A DNA stretch of 64,000 nucleotides from Cladochytrium replicatum (lineage: Eukaryota > Chytridiomycota > Chytridiomycetes > Cladochytriales > Cladochytriaceae). Below, in pieces: positions 47,987-59,341 of this stretch. Below the pieces are notes generated by a model. The model was not told where the DNA came from and searched no databases. It was given only the letters and a program-made list of their open reading frames with translations. Positions within the stretch are counted from its first letter, which is position 1, and each line of letters opens with the position of its first letter. The DNA is taken from positions 248,001 to 312,000 of the forward strand of contig JAHLKD010000026.1 of NCBI GenBank assembly GCA_025526935.1. Reading direction: 5' to 3'. The translations under genes and the position numbers were made by a program.

Positions 47987-50900
47987 CTACTCCTCTTTTG
48001 GCTTTTCCACGATCTTGAAAGGTCGTCCAACCTCCCCAAATAATTTCTTAAAGGGTGATTCCATGCGATCGAGATCTGTTCACACATATGTCAGCCACTG
48101 GGAAAGAAAACCATAAACGAACGGTACCATGGCAAAGTTGACGCAACGCCAGCGCATAAGAATAAAACGCTGTCCGTTCCTCCTCGATCGTTCTTCGATG
48201 ATGTTGTGGTTCCGGTGTCACTCCAATTTCGTTGTCCTCACCTTGCTCCTCTGTCTCCGCATCGGCGAGCAGGGGAACGTCGCTGGACACCAAGAGGATT
48301 GGAAGCCGAGTGTGCTTGATATACAGCGACAATAATTTGTCCCGAGCTTCAGTTGCACGTGGGAGGTAGTAAGGGAGGGGCTGCCTGTGCAGAAGTGCCG
48401 CGGCGTACACAAAAAGTCGTAGTCTTAATTGTAACGCGTAAAGTTAGACAGCCTCACAAAAGGTATTGTGGAGGTGTTTTACCCGACGATTCCAGACATT
48501 TCCCTTCTCGCCGCTCTCACAGTCTCTGAATTCGATGCAACGTGTCTAGAAAATCCATGGGGACCGATGAAACCAAGACAGCTTCCTGTTCGGTCGAGGA
48601 AAGATTGCATCCCAGATATAATCTCGCGGTATTTGCTGATCTGCAAAGGTCCTGCCAACCGCGGCTCTGTGGATGCGTAGAGAAGAAGCGGCTCAAGCTG
48701 CGCAATCGCAACCGAGTTGTGTCGCCCCATGTCAAGCAATTTGGCGAATGTCTCCTCTTTAGCACGTTTCCGCTTCTCTGGTGGTGGCGGGGAAGGTTCA
48801 AAAAGGGTCGTACTTTCGGATCCTGGATCTCCCTTTTGCTTTTGGTGGGCAGTATGGCCATTATCGTCGTGAGCAGAGATCTCCTGCGCGGTTTGGTTTT
48901 CCGCCTGGTTGATCTCATAGTAGCAAGAGAATGCAAGCCGGAGCATCTCAGTATGCATTTCTTGGAGCTGGCCTGAAGACGTGAGTCAGCGACTGCTAAT
49001 GCGAGGTTTCTTCAAATTGTCGATACCCAAGATTCTGGACATGCTTTCGCGTAGCTGAACTCTTGCTAAGTTCGGGAAGATCATTCTTCACAAAAGAAGT
49101 AAAAAAACATCCGGTTAGGTCCGACTCGATGCAGAGCTCTATTGTTATACGTACACGTTGAAAACAAGCACAAATGTTACAGCCATCGAAACAGCCGCGA
49201 GTTGCTAAATCAGGGACAGTTATTGAAACGTCTCCAGCTGCGAAAAAATTGGCGTACTCTATAGAAATAAAGAAGTGGCCCCGGTTGGGATATGCTAGTG
49301 TACTGTCCAGCAGCAGGCTGCATTGAAAGACAAAATTGAGGTAAGTTAACGATATGCAGGTTGAACAAACTCACGATGGCAAAGGATAAGAGGGTAAGCA
49401 GACCGAGAGTTGCGAACTTAGTGTTGAGGAAAAAGTGGAAAAATACCAACCCAAGCAAGACAACCTGTATTACACACAAGAATCAGTTAGGTAACTGGAC
49501 ATCTAGTAGTATTCACACCATTAGCGAGAACCCGTACGGATTGACTTGCGCCTGACCGTTCAGAGGAGCAACCTGCTTCCAAGCTACGAACGAAACGAAA
49601 GACCACAAATTGCCGACCACGCATCTGGTTTGGGCAGTGTTAGTTGCGTTACGTCAGCAGCGGATAGAGCCCAGCCCTGAAGTACCCGATCAGGTTGTAG
49701 ACGAAAGAAGTATATGTCTGTCCGAGTACTGGTCCACCCGTAACCTGTGATCGACTAAGGTCAAATAGTCATTGAACGACCGAGTAGCTTACAATTATAG
49801 TAATAACCGTCGACTGCAAGCCCCATGCAACGAAAAAGGCCCTCTCGTAGAATAAAATGAAGCACACAATCGTGACACATGTTGCTGCCTTGAATGCATA
49901 GATAGACTGCTGGCTAGCCAAGAATTGCAAGACTTTGATCACAAACAGCCCCAGTTTGAGTTTTTGGTGGTCCGCGTCATTGATGTGCGAATCCTTCGGA
50001 GCAGGAGTTTCGCTGCGTTCAGTTTGATCGCCATTTGAGCTTGGAGATGGTCCTCTTGACCCTTCTTGTTTGAACTCTAAAGCATCCCCATCTTCACTAT
50101 CGGTCGGCATGTCGTTGAATTGTTGATTAGCCCTTGAAGAATGAGGTTCAGGAGCTTTGCGAGTCTGATCAGATTTCAAATTTGTGTCCTCTTCGGTTTT
50201 CGGCTTCCGCGTTGGACTAATCCCTCGCCAAGAATCAAATACTGCAGGCATATGCAGCTATGCAAGTAAGAGAAAGGTTTAGTCATATTTTTAAAGCAGT
50301 GATAGAAGAACCTTCTTACCGTCCGTTTTCTGTTCATCCACAGAGTCAACGCTTCGCGATGAATCGTCCTCAACTCCGCAACGTACTCTCGTAGTGCAAG
50401 CACGAAAAAATTTACTTCCAGAATTTGTTCATACATCTCATCGACTTTTGCATTTCCGTTTTGCTCGTCGCTTTTCAGAAGGTCTCTCATAAACGCAAGC
50501 TGGCGCTCCTCGAAACTCGTCATTGCCTCCGATAGAACCACAGTACAAAGTGCAACTTCGTCGGGAGCACCGCTAAACGTTCGTTTCGGTGCTGATTCTT
50601 CAGACGCCTCAGTAATATTGATCACAACCGACTCCTCCCCTCTTGTGCTGTCGTTCAATGGCACCTCCTCCGATTGTCCGGCTTGCGCACTCGTACGCAA
50701 TACAGACGGCTCTGACTGTGCCCTGTCAACTTTCCGCTTCCGGTCTGGCGCGATAACGGCCGATACATGCTCAACTGCAATAGAGATCTGCCGGGACGAT
50801 TTCTGGAGCGGTTCGGCGAGTGGCGCCGAGAACCTTTCCTTAAAAAGAGGATGCTTCGAGAGGTCTGCAATCTCTCCACTCGATAGTGCGGTTTCGACCG

Positions 50901-51923
50901 ACGAGAGATGGGTCGCCATACGTCGCAAAGGCCCAAAAACGTTGTCACGAAGCTCAGAGTTGGTAAGGATGGAGTACCGAATTTCGTACTGGCTTTGTTC
51001 CAAAGCCCGGGAGACCATACCAATCTGGCCTCTACGAGCAAACCAATTAGCGAAATGAACGTGTGATATTATGGCAACAAACCTCATGCTTGAGACCACC
51101 CTTTTACGCTCAAGAACGTCCTCAGGTGTCGCTTCCAGCATGTATGACTTCACAATGAGTTTAAGTGCTTTCTCGCTCGTGATCAACACGTCCCTCATCG
51201 CCCACTGGACATCAGAGAATGTCGGGAAGAAGAGCACATTGATCACAAAGCAAATAGCAAGCCCGACACCAAATGCCGCCATCGAATACAGCAGTTGTGG
51301 TATCGTCGAAGCAGCACCATCTGAATCAAAAGCAAAATGTGACCGATTTTCGGGCGAAAACCAATCGAAACATACTCATGACAGAGAAATTAACAGCTTG
51401 GAACGAAAGTAAACTCATCACAATCGTCGCGGGGAAGGCTGCAGGGCTTCGAGCGCGTAGGACACTCGTAGCATATATGAAAAGGAAGAGCAAGATCGCC
51501 ATGCCGGCATTGGATTGCTGCGATGCCGCTGCGTATTCCATAATGCACCACAATAGTGCTCCAAAGAGCTAATGAGTTCGGACCGTCAACTGAAAGCTTT
51601 CGATGATTTGTGTTCCGCCATACCACGCCAAAAATCAGCATCACCATGGAACTGAGAAAAGCACCGACCGGTTTACTTGGAGACTGCACGATTGCAACCA
51701 AAACAATATAGCTCTGAACATAGTACGGAAGAATGCCATCGGAGAGAAACACAAAGATGAAGCACGCCAGCAACCCGCTGGTGGCTTTCACGACTTGGCG
51801 AAAGGGTCTCGATGTAGCGAACGCACTAACTTTAGCCAAGCTCGAAGCCAATCTCGTCTTCCGAGAGTCCTCCCCTGGCGCTGCCAAAACCTTCAGCTCG
51901 TTGTCGGCCGCCGTTTCTGCCAT
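47987..51923 (-). CDS. Bre4-like multi-pass membrane protein (DUF2421 / aromatic-acid exporter-like)
   Basis: Fungal membrane protein of the group described as brefeldin A sensitivity protein-related, with two transporter-like modules of the FUSC/ArAE type. From MAETAADNELKVLAAPGEDS the N-terminal module has helices LLACFIFVFLSDGILPYYVQ, SYIVLVAIVQSPSKPVGAFL and VMLIFGVVW. A long soluble region with an acidic linker follows (49.9-51.1 kb). The second module has QSIYAFKAATCVTIVCFILF and ILFYERAFFVAWGLQSTVIT, with VVLLGLVFFHFFLNTKF and LGLLTLLSFAIVSLF near 49.3-49.5 kb. The C-terminal cytoplasmic part contains YLPRATEARDKLLSLYIKHT and ends KKLFGEVGRPFKIVEKPKEE with TAG at 47987-47989. Length (about 1,100 residues) fits yeast Bre4. 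The transported substrate is unknown. Confidence 0.8.
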
Positions 51924-52026
51924 TGTGTGACGAACGTGCGCGCCACTGCACAGCCCTTCCACAGATATTAACACACCAACTGTCAATCCGAAAAAACAAA
52001 TTTATTTGTATGCATTAAAAGAAAGA

Positions 52027-54040
52027 TCAATGCATCTTTTCAGAAGCAACGTTCCGCTCAGACTCCGCAGAACTTCGGACCCCTCCCGTTGTACTACTTG
52101 CACCACCCGTCCCAATGCGCACTTCATCCGATGGCAGATTCTGCTCTGCCCACATCATCACGTCCTCGTCGTCGTCCTCATCATCTGAATCTGCTTGAAG
52201 ATGCGTTGCGCTACTATCTTTGTTCACTGACCGCAGCTTGATCTGCTGCCCAGCTCCATTCCCTCCACTCGCCTCAACGTCGTCATCGTAGTGATCCTCC
52301 GTGGCAAGCTGATCCAGCCCGTATCGCTGGTTGTTCTCAGTCGGCCGCCAGAGAAGCAGGATCCCGAGGCCAACCATGAGGTAAAGTACGTTCATCCTAC
52401 AAATTTTGGCGTTTAAGATCACTCTCCGCCGAATGCAAATAAAATCATACCACCCATTGAGGAACACCCACTGGTACCGCCATGCGATAGGGATCCACGC
52501 TTCGTTTTGCAGGTTCATAAGGTTTAAGGTGTTTGCAACAATATACAGGAAGCATAAACCGCCGGTGACTTGAAGCAGACGCAATAATCCTTCACGTCAA
52601 ATAACATCAGAGACTAAAACATACATGGAAGTCTTTGCACCTTACTTCTGTACATCTGGAGCTTGACGCCCTGGCGTCGCGCCTCCAACTTTCTCATCGT
52701 CTGATCCAAAGCAGTCAAAATCCAAAAGTAGAACACGGTGGTCGTGATCGCGACTGGGAGAACAAACAAGAAAACGACAATGCTTTGCAGGTCCGAAATC
52801 ACCATGGCACACCCCGCATACATCACTGCAAAAACGAAGTGGGTTCCGGCAAGAATGAGACATTTTCTCATGGTGCCACCTAAAGTTGGCCTAATGTTGA
52901 ATATCAGTAATCAGAAAAATAGCGTGGGTGTATATGCGGCGAACATTACCGCACAACTCCGTAACCAAGAGCCACGATTAGAAGCATGAAAAACGATATG
53001 CTGTTTCTAGCGGCAAAGAGGATGACCGCAAGAACTAGGAGGCTCGACGCTTAAGTAAACGATGAGATCAGAACGAGAAAAGGACATGCTTTGCGCGGAG
53101 AATCTTACAGCCATGTCCTTCGAGGTTGTAATTTTCCAAATACCCCTTCGAAATGACAGATGTTAGGGCTGACACCTGTGCGCTCATTATAACACTCACA
53201 TAGTTGAACGCCATCTCCAGCATCAGGAAGAAAATCACCCCTGTGCAGTAATTTTGCAGAGGCAGAAGGTCTCTCCAGTACAAAAAGCATTTCCATAGCC
53301 ACACAACTCCAATGATCAAGTACGTGATCGAAAGAAACCCGTAAAACTACATATCACAATTATCAATTATTAGTTAGCCAAGGCCGACCAAACCGAAAGT
53401 CTTCCAAATATCCCACCGGCATGTTTGGATAGTCCGTGGCGGAGAGCAATCCGTATGGGTTCGAGTAGGTTAAAGACGCCGAGTACTCAGATGCCATAGG
53501 CCCTATTAAAGGGTACACAATCGCACAGTAAAATCCTGTCTCTTCGACAACATAAGTCGTTTTGATAGCAAGGTCCGCATTGGTAACGTTCGAGCCAAAC
53601 CGCCTCACAGTATTAATAATCTGACTGTGGAGAGTAACCGAATTATTTGTCCAGAACTTTCCCTCGTCCTCCGGCGGGCACGACGCCCTGCCTTCCGCAG
53701 CGCTTCCACACAGACTGTATCGTTTCGTCTGGGAATCCAGCAGCGCGCGTTGGTCCAGGAAGTTGTAAATGACAATTGCAACATCGAGAGGCGCCGATAC
53801 GACTTTATTGAAGGTGAGAGTTATTTTGCCATCTTCTCGTGCGAATGCAACGTCGTTCCGTGTGTACATTCCATCGCAATCGCTATCAATGAATTGGTTC
53901 TACACCGCAGTCGATCATTAAAAGAACATTGTGCAAGCAGGGTATCTCGCTACCAGAGTGACAGTATATGCCGAACACTTCCCCAGCAGAATCCCAAGCA
54001 GCACCAGCGCAGGCAGCGTTCGCCACGACGGACTAGACAT
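52027..54040 (-). CDS. PTM1: Ptm1/TMEM87-type lung seven-transmembrane protein
   Basis: Golgi/endosomal seven-helix protein of the GOST (TMEM87/GPR107) family, implicated in trafficking. The start at 54040 gives a clear signal peptide (MSSPSWRTLPALVLLGILLG). A lumenal beta-rich domain with paired cysteines follows (TKRYSLCGSAAEGRASCPPE). The helices come in family order: FLSITYLIIGVVWLWKCFLY, YCTGVIFFLMLEMAFNYVSV, CLILAGTHFVFAVMYAGCAM, SIVVFLFVLPVAITTTVFYF and LCFLYIVANTLNL. The cytoplasmic tail is Asp/Glu-rich (ADSDDEDDDEDVMMWAEQN) and ends at 52027. Several short introns split the gene. The acidic tail may be a sorting signal, which is inference. Confidence 0.9.
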
Positions 54041-54237
54041 CGAGAGTCACGTGAGGAGGGTGGAAGGACAGTTCTTATTAAAAAGATTCGGAAGGGCAAG
54101 TGCAATAACGAGCGGCTGCGGATACTGTTGCAGCGAAGAATAAAAGAAGAACGCGTGAACTAAACGAAGAGATCTGCAATAAGAACTGATGGCAGGCGAT
54201 CGGCTTTGAGTTAACTTTTCTGTACACACTTTGAGCA

Positions 54238-55737
54238 TCACTGAATCTCAACGTAGTTGGCAGGAAATTGCTAAAAAAGCAGCAAAAATCAATACACATC
54301 CGCTGATCCAACATTTCCATACTTACCCCTTCTCGGCCCGCGCATCTGCCAGTCCACCAGTCATTCTGGCTCGTCGTCTTCTTCAAAACAACAATGATAT
54401 CTCCCTTTCTGAATGAAAGGTCCCCATCCTGCTCGCCCTCAAAGTCGTAGAGTGCAATAGCACGAATCTGGTTCGATCGGTTCGGTGGTGGAGGCGGCGG
54501 TGGGCCGGCACGGGGGATTTTCGGGGAAGTCTTGGTTGTGGTTGCACGTCCAAAACTTCCATTGTTTCGGTCCTCATGTGCATCGGTGGTTCGCCTATCA
54601 TTTCGATCGTAAGGGTCGCTCGTCCTCTGATCGTAGGTATCTCGCCCATCATCCCTGTTCTTGCCGTTGAATCTTCCGAAACCAGCTCCTCCGCTGGACT
54701 CTTCCGGCCACAAGGTTCCGCCTCCGTCTGTTACGTACAGTGCCCCAGCCTCCACTCGGCGATTGAGCGCTCGGTACAGATCCTCAGCCGCCGGAGGTGG
54801 AGGCACAGTACCTGAGAGAAGTTCCATTGCTCCAACTTTTCGGTGGTAGAAATTCGCGTTGGCCTCTTTGCGCTCAAGGATTACAGTACCCTCGATGGAG
54901 ATACCAGCAAAGAGACCACGAGTTTTGCTAACAAAATATAGGAATGTGAGATTCCCACTTACAACACACAGAGGAGTGCACAAACACGCTCTATACTTCT
55001 TACCTGTAAGAATAAATCGCAGCAAAGTTTCCAACCGTACCTGCAGCCTCTGCATTCCTTCCTAGTGGACCGGCAGCCACTTTTGAGTAATTGATGCAAA
55101 TTCCATCAGCATTGGGAAACCATTTTGATGTCGAAACAGCATACCAGACAAGTTGCCACCAAGAGTGACGTTTCCACCGTGACCAAACGCCTTCACAGCA
55201 TCCCTTGTGTTCAAGAAGATCACGAAGTCTGTTAGCTCAGCACCAATTTGTCCTCCAACACCCATTCCCGTGGTGAACTTTTGAAAAAACAGCGAAGACG
55301 TCATGAGTTTAACCTCCTATCTTTGTAAGTCAGACTTACAATTGCCGATGGCGCCGACCATCCTCCATCGTCAGCGCTGGATTACGGCGAGTTCAGTTTC
55401 ATCACAACTGATTCTCCTTGATGTGCTATCCTTCAAACCACCTACCGCGCAACAACTAATCCACTCCCGGCCCGTCCTGTGAAGAGAAACCCAGCCTTAA
55501 TGACTGTGAGGATGGCCACACCTTTGGCATTGGCTGCAAATTGAGTATTTAAGTTAGCCATGACAAATGAAATAGATCAAACTCGCTCCATTCCAGATAT
55601 CCAAACTTACTGATAACCCAAGGAGGTATAACCTGGTCGAGCCCACCGGTCGACTTTTCAGGTTTGACGAACGCCTCCATGATTTTAGCAGCCTTGCGGC
55701 ACTCTGATGCCAGGTCCTTTGGGATAGGCGAGTTCAT
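54238..55737 (-). CDS. YSC84: Ysc84/SH3YL1: SYLF domain plus SH3 domain
   Basis: Actin-patch and endocytosis protein; the SYLF domain binds phosphoinositides and actin, and the SH3 domain binds proline-rich partners such as Las17/WASP. The N-terminus MNSPIPKDLASECRKAAKIM and LDQVIPPWVISK is the family start. The SYLF body follows, with AKGVAILTVIKAGFLFTGRA, MGVGGQIGAELTDFVIFLNT, FGHGGNVTLGGNLSG and KTRGLFAGISIEGTV. A Pro-rich linker (RAGPPPPPPPNRSNQ) precedes the SH3 domain (IRAIALYDFEGEQDGDLSFR, DIIVVLKKTTSQNDWWTGR). The last short exon after an intron reads FPANYVEIQ, the canonical SH3 end, with a stop at 54238. Complete and apparently intact. Confidence 0.95.
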
Positions 55738-56215
55738 TTCGACAGTGGAGAACTGAACTGCTGCTCTCTCGTGTGCACAACCGCAACCACAACCACAACC
55801 ACAACCACACAACCACCGGGATGGAACAAAGGAATGTGAGCTATGACCGTGGCTTGGAGTTAGCTGTGCCTGAAAAAGTCGAGCATGTGAAATTTTTGGG
55901 ATTCCAATCTGTTCCATCGGTGTTTTCTGTCGTTCTCAGCCATCTACAATCGAGCCTCAGATGTACCATCCGTGTAATTGATTCAATCTTCAGTTTCTTG
56001 CTCCCCCTTTTCATCAGGTGACCGCTATAATGATGATCTCATCTATCAATTTGATGGGGGGACGATCCATTCGCTGGTGTTGCCTATGCGACACAAATTC
56101 AAATTATGTGAATTCGTTGCAGACAGGTTATTTTTTATGAGGGCGGCGTATCTTTGTTCTCGCAGGTCGTCTACAATCGTGACTTTGTCTTTCCATCCTC
56201 TTTCCACACCTTCTC
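55738..56215. other. Intergenic stretch with an ACCACA microsatellite
   Basis: About 480 bp upstream of YSC84 and downstream of the broken hydrolase. At about 55783-55812 it has a short tandem run of a CAACCA/ACCACA hexamer. Nothing else is recognisable. Confidence 0.6.
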
Positions 56216-57357
56216 TTCAAAAAAATTCCCTTAGAATCTTGATGAACTCTTCCACAGTCTCATGCTCCAAATGCAGATGATGCTGTGCATTTTCCATCTT
56301 CAACACCGTCCTTATTCCCCAGCGCCGCAACTCTCTTCTCAATATTCTCGCCACTGCCAGTCCTCGTAGGCGCAAGGACTACAAGTATCTTTGCTTTTAC
56401 ACGCCTGATCATCTCCAGCACTGCGTCGTTTGAGTAAGTACCAGGATCAAAGTTGCGGAGCTTTTGGTCCGTTCTCCACGTCCAACGATCGACGTCGTCT
56501 CCTGGAACGAGGACCACTCCTCGATCCGTCAGGATCCTGGCGGCTTCGAGCGAGATTTCGCCTGTGGAAGCACGGGCAACAGCAGCGTCTTCTATAGATT
56601 GATAGAGAGGTTTTGGGCTGCGTTTGGGGAATGCAAGCCTGTCAATAATCCCTTTATGTAAATTGTCGGGCTGAAGTTCTTCACGGAATGAGCCTGGCCC
56701 CAGGATATCGACGGATATAAAGGTCTTGACTCTAAGTTTTGATTTTAATTATCAGAATGCATCCAACTCATTCTCTCAAGCACTCACCTGTCAGGAAAGC
56801 AGCCCGTGACTAGAAGCCCAATTTCTCCACCCATGCTATGGTCCTAATTGAGGCTGTTACTTTCTATTCATACATGATGATACATGTCAAAAAGTCACCC
56901 ACCAGAATTCCTAACTGATCTCATCCCAACAAGTCCACGACTTGCAGAATGTCGAAGACGTATCGGTGCATCGAATATTCGTCATTCTCTGACCTGTCCA
57001 GGAAGATTTGTTACAAAATAGCTACACATATCAAGTTAGAGCTCACCTTGGGTCGCTTCACCTATGTCCTGCGAAATCAAGTGCCAGAAATGATACCGAA
57101 TCACCGTATGCTTCAACTAGCTTTGGAACTACCAGGTCCCAAGTACTGTGCAAACGGCTTTCATTAGTGTCATTTCGTCGAAAATTCAACGTTCTGTTTT
57201 ACTTTGAATTGTCCAGCCATCCATGCAAGCACAAGAAGCGTCGTGCAGCGTCGTTCGAACGTTGAGGTGCTCTTCCCCACACTTTTCCAGAGATGCGAAT
57301 GCCCTCTGCCAGGACCGCCGTGAAGTCCCGCGCTCCTGCTGTTGGCTCCAGGCTCAT
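56216..57357 (-). pseudogene. Broken alpha/beta hydrolase (SERHL-like), paralogue A
   Basis: Reads from MSLEPTAGARDFTAVLAEGI and GKVWGRAPQ through HGWLDNSK, TWDLVVPKLVEAYGDSVSFL and LALDFAGHR. It continues to DRWTWRTDQKLRNFDPG, AKILVVLAPTRTGSG and a final HHLHLEHETVEEFIKILREF. It is the close paralogue of the intact gene 57.5-58.7 kb. Two lesions are visible by comparison. There is an in-frame TGA at 57058-57060 where the intact copy has TGG (GHGWSDTR). There is also a frameshift near 56.30 kb between ALGNK and the final His-containing strand, which drops the C-terminal catalytic His region out of frame. Either alone would kill the enzyme. Confidence 0.75.
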
Positions 57358-57457
57358 CGACTCAACACAATGCAACATTGTTAGGACTGACGACTACGTG
57401 GGTAAACATTTTTCCGTGCACAGTCTCTGGTAACATCATTCTTTCATTGGTGGCGTA

Positions 57458-58668
57458 TCACAGTTTAGCTTTCATAGACCCGCCTGTCTTCCACACTCTC
57501 TCTTCCAAGAACGATTTCACCGCCAACACAAACAACTCAACGGTCTCTGGTTCCATATGCAGATGATGTCTGGCGTTCGGCAGTCTCACCACAGTCCCCC
57601 TACTCCCAAGCATATCAACTCTCCCGTCTAACTGCTTTCCACTCCCCGTGCGCGTCGGCGCCAGAACCACAAGCACAGGTGCTTTGACACGGTTGATCAT
57701 CTCCAAAACAGCGTCGTTTGTAAACATCCCGGGCGCAGCAGCGCGGAGTCTCTGATCACTTCTCCATGTCCACCGTTCACCGTCGTCTCCAGGAACGGGA
57801 CCGAGCCCACGGTCAGTGAGAATTTTTGCGACGTCGAGGGAAACTTCGCCTGTTCGAGCGCGTGCGAGTGCAGCGTCGGAAACGGAGTTATAGATTGGTT
57901 TGGGGTTACGCTTGAGAAATCCGAGGCGGTCGTTCCAGGACCTTTTGAGAAGATCGGTTTGCCTGTTTGCGGGAATGGAAACGGGTCCCAAGATGTCAAC
58001 ACTGATCAAGGCGCTCACCCTACATAGTAGACATGAGTCCAAAAGCTTTGGAATAACACAATTCGAAACCCCTGACCGTTCTGGGAAAGTGCCAGCGATG
58101 ACTAGTCCTATCCCTCCCCCCATGCTATGACCCTGAAAGTGCAATTCAGTGTGATCACATAAATCGAGCTCGCGGCTAACATGTGGGTGTTTACCATGAT
58201 CCCAAACTGATCCCAACCCAACAAATCCGCCACTTGGAGAACATCATAAACGTTCCTGTGCAGCACGTATTCATCGTTCTCGGAGCTTAACAAAAATGAT
58301 AAGCGTATTACTCTTGAAGGAGCTCGAAATCCATCGCTCACCGCGTATCACTCCACCCGTGACCAGCGAAATCCAACGCCAAGAATGATACCGAGTCGCC
58401 ATAGGCCTCGACTAAGATTGGGATCACTGGATCCCATGTACTGGATACACAAATCAAAAGGGAGAGAATTAAAAAGTATTTTGGTGGCAAGTTTCTTTGT
58501 TGCTGCTCCTTACTTTGCATTATCCAACCAACCATGCGTGCAGATGAATCTTCGGGTGGGATCGGTCGCCTTCTGCGGTGCTCGTCCCCACACCTTTCCC
58601 GATATGCGAATATTCTCTGCAAGCACCGCTACGAAGTTTCGCGCTCCTGCTGTTGGCTCTAAACTCAT
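57458..58668 (-). CDS. Alpha/beta hydrolase, serine hydrolase-like (SERHL/MEST-type), paralogue B
   Basis: Intron-containing gene with an intact alpha/beta-hydrolase layout. MSLEPTAGARNFVAVLAENI and GKVWGRAPQ lead into FICTHGWLDNAK (oxyanion-loop region), then VSFLALDFAGHGWSDTR. The nucleophile elbow is GHSMGGGIGLVIAGTFPER (GxSxG). VSALISVDILGPVSIPANRQ, RWTWRSDQRLRAAAPG and APVLVVLAPTRTGSGKQL follow. The catalytic His lies in NARHHLHMEPETVELFV. The closest group by memory is animal serine hydrolase-like protein; the substrate is unknown. The start at 58668 is chosen because paralogue A begins at the same residue; an upstream ATG at 58707 would add 13 residues. Confidence 0.85.
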
Positions 58669-58779
58669 GGAGCAATGATGCAGCACTGGTTGGTTATGTG
58701 TTGCCACGTGGGTAAAATTTATCCGATCAGGTTGATGTCATTATTGAGCTTCCAAAAGCTTTCTCGTATTTAAAGCACT

Positions 58780-58870
58780 ACACTTCCAAGCGCCCCGATC
58801 TTCCCCTCCAACTGCTTCCAACTCACGCAACAGCTAAAAGCACAGGTGATTTCACTCGCTTGGATACGCG
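58780..58870 (-). pseudogene. Fragment of a third hydrolase copy
   Basis: A stretch resembling the 57.59-57.70 kb part of paralogue B at DNA level (shared words CTAACTGCTTTCCACTC-like and ACAAGCACAGGTG-like: here CCAACTGCTTCCAACTC and AAAAGCACAGGTG). It is interrupted and carries no open frame of useful length. It suggests that the tandem array once had a third member. Confidence 0.5.
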
Positions 58871-58916
58871 ATCCGATTGCTTCACCAAGTGATGGTTACC
58901 TCGCATCACTCAAGCT

Positions 58917-59258
58917 ATGTCCAGCGAAAACGTGTACCTTCTCAGTGCAGAATCGATAAAGATTATGAACAACAATGTTCTTGCCGGGTAAGCAAGCTAC
59001 ATGGTATTTTTTTCTTATTTATTTGCTTTCATTTTGAACCATCACAGGAAGGAAGACAATGTGCTGATAGAGATTGAGAAGGGGATCGAGCTTGCTGGAA
59101 AGTCACCCACCGTTTGTCTGTGTCCAGTGCTAGTTGACACAGTTGATGTAGCGGGAAACGTAGTTTCTTTCAATCAACTTCTAAAATTTCGATTCAGCGC
59201 TGCAGTCTTTCTCCAATTATCAGTTTGTCAGTGTTTTCTCTCCATATGTATTTGTTGA
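58917..59258 (+). CDS. Small unknown two-exon ORF
   Basis: MSSENVYLLSAESIKIMNNN splices across an intron at about 58981-59047 to GKEDNVLIEIEKGIELAGKS and continues to a stop at 59256-59258. The join keeps frame, and the first exon looks like a genuine protein start. I cannot name the family. It sits between decayed sequences, so it may be the remaining front of a larger broken gene. Confidence 0.3.
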
Positions 59259-59341
59259 CATAGCTCACGTTCAGACTAGGTTAACCCTCGTACTACAATG
59301 TCACGCCTCTTTGCACACAACTTCATCTTTGCCCTACTACA

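Noticed and set aside
55783-55812. ACCACA hexamer run as a possible telomere-like or regulatory repeat
   Set aside because: Short, internal, imperfect and not a known telomere unit; a simple microsatellite.
58917-59000. Resemblance of MSSENVYLLSAESIKIM to a TAF6-type histone-fold start
   Set aside because: Only a few residues fit, and the following exon does not continue the histone fold.
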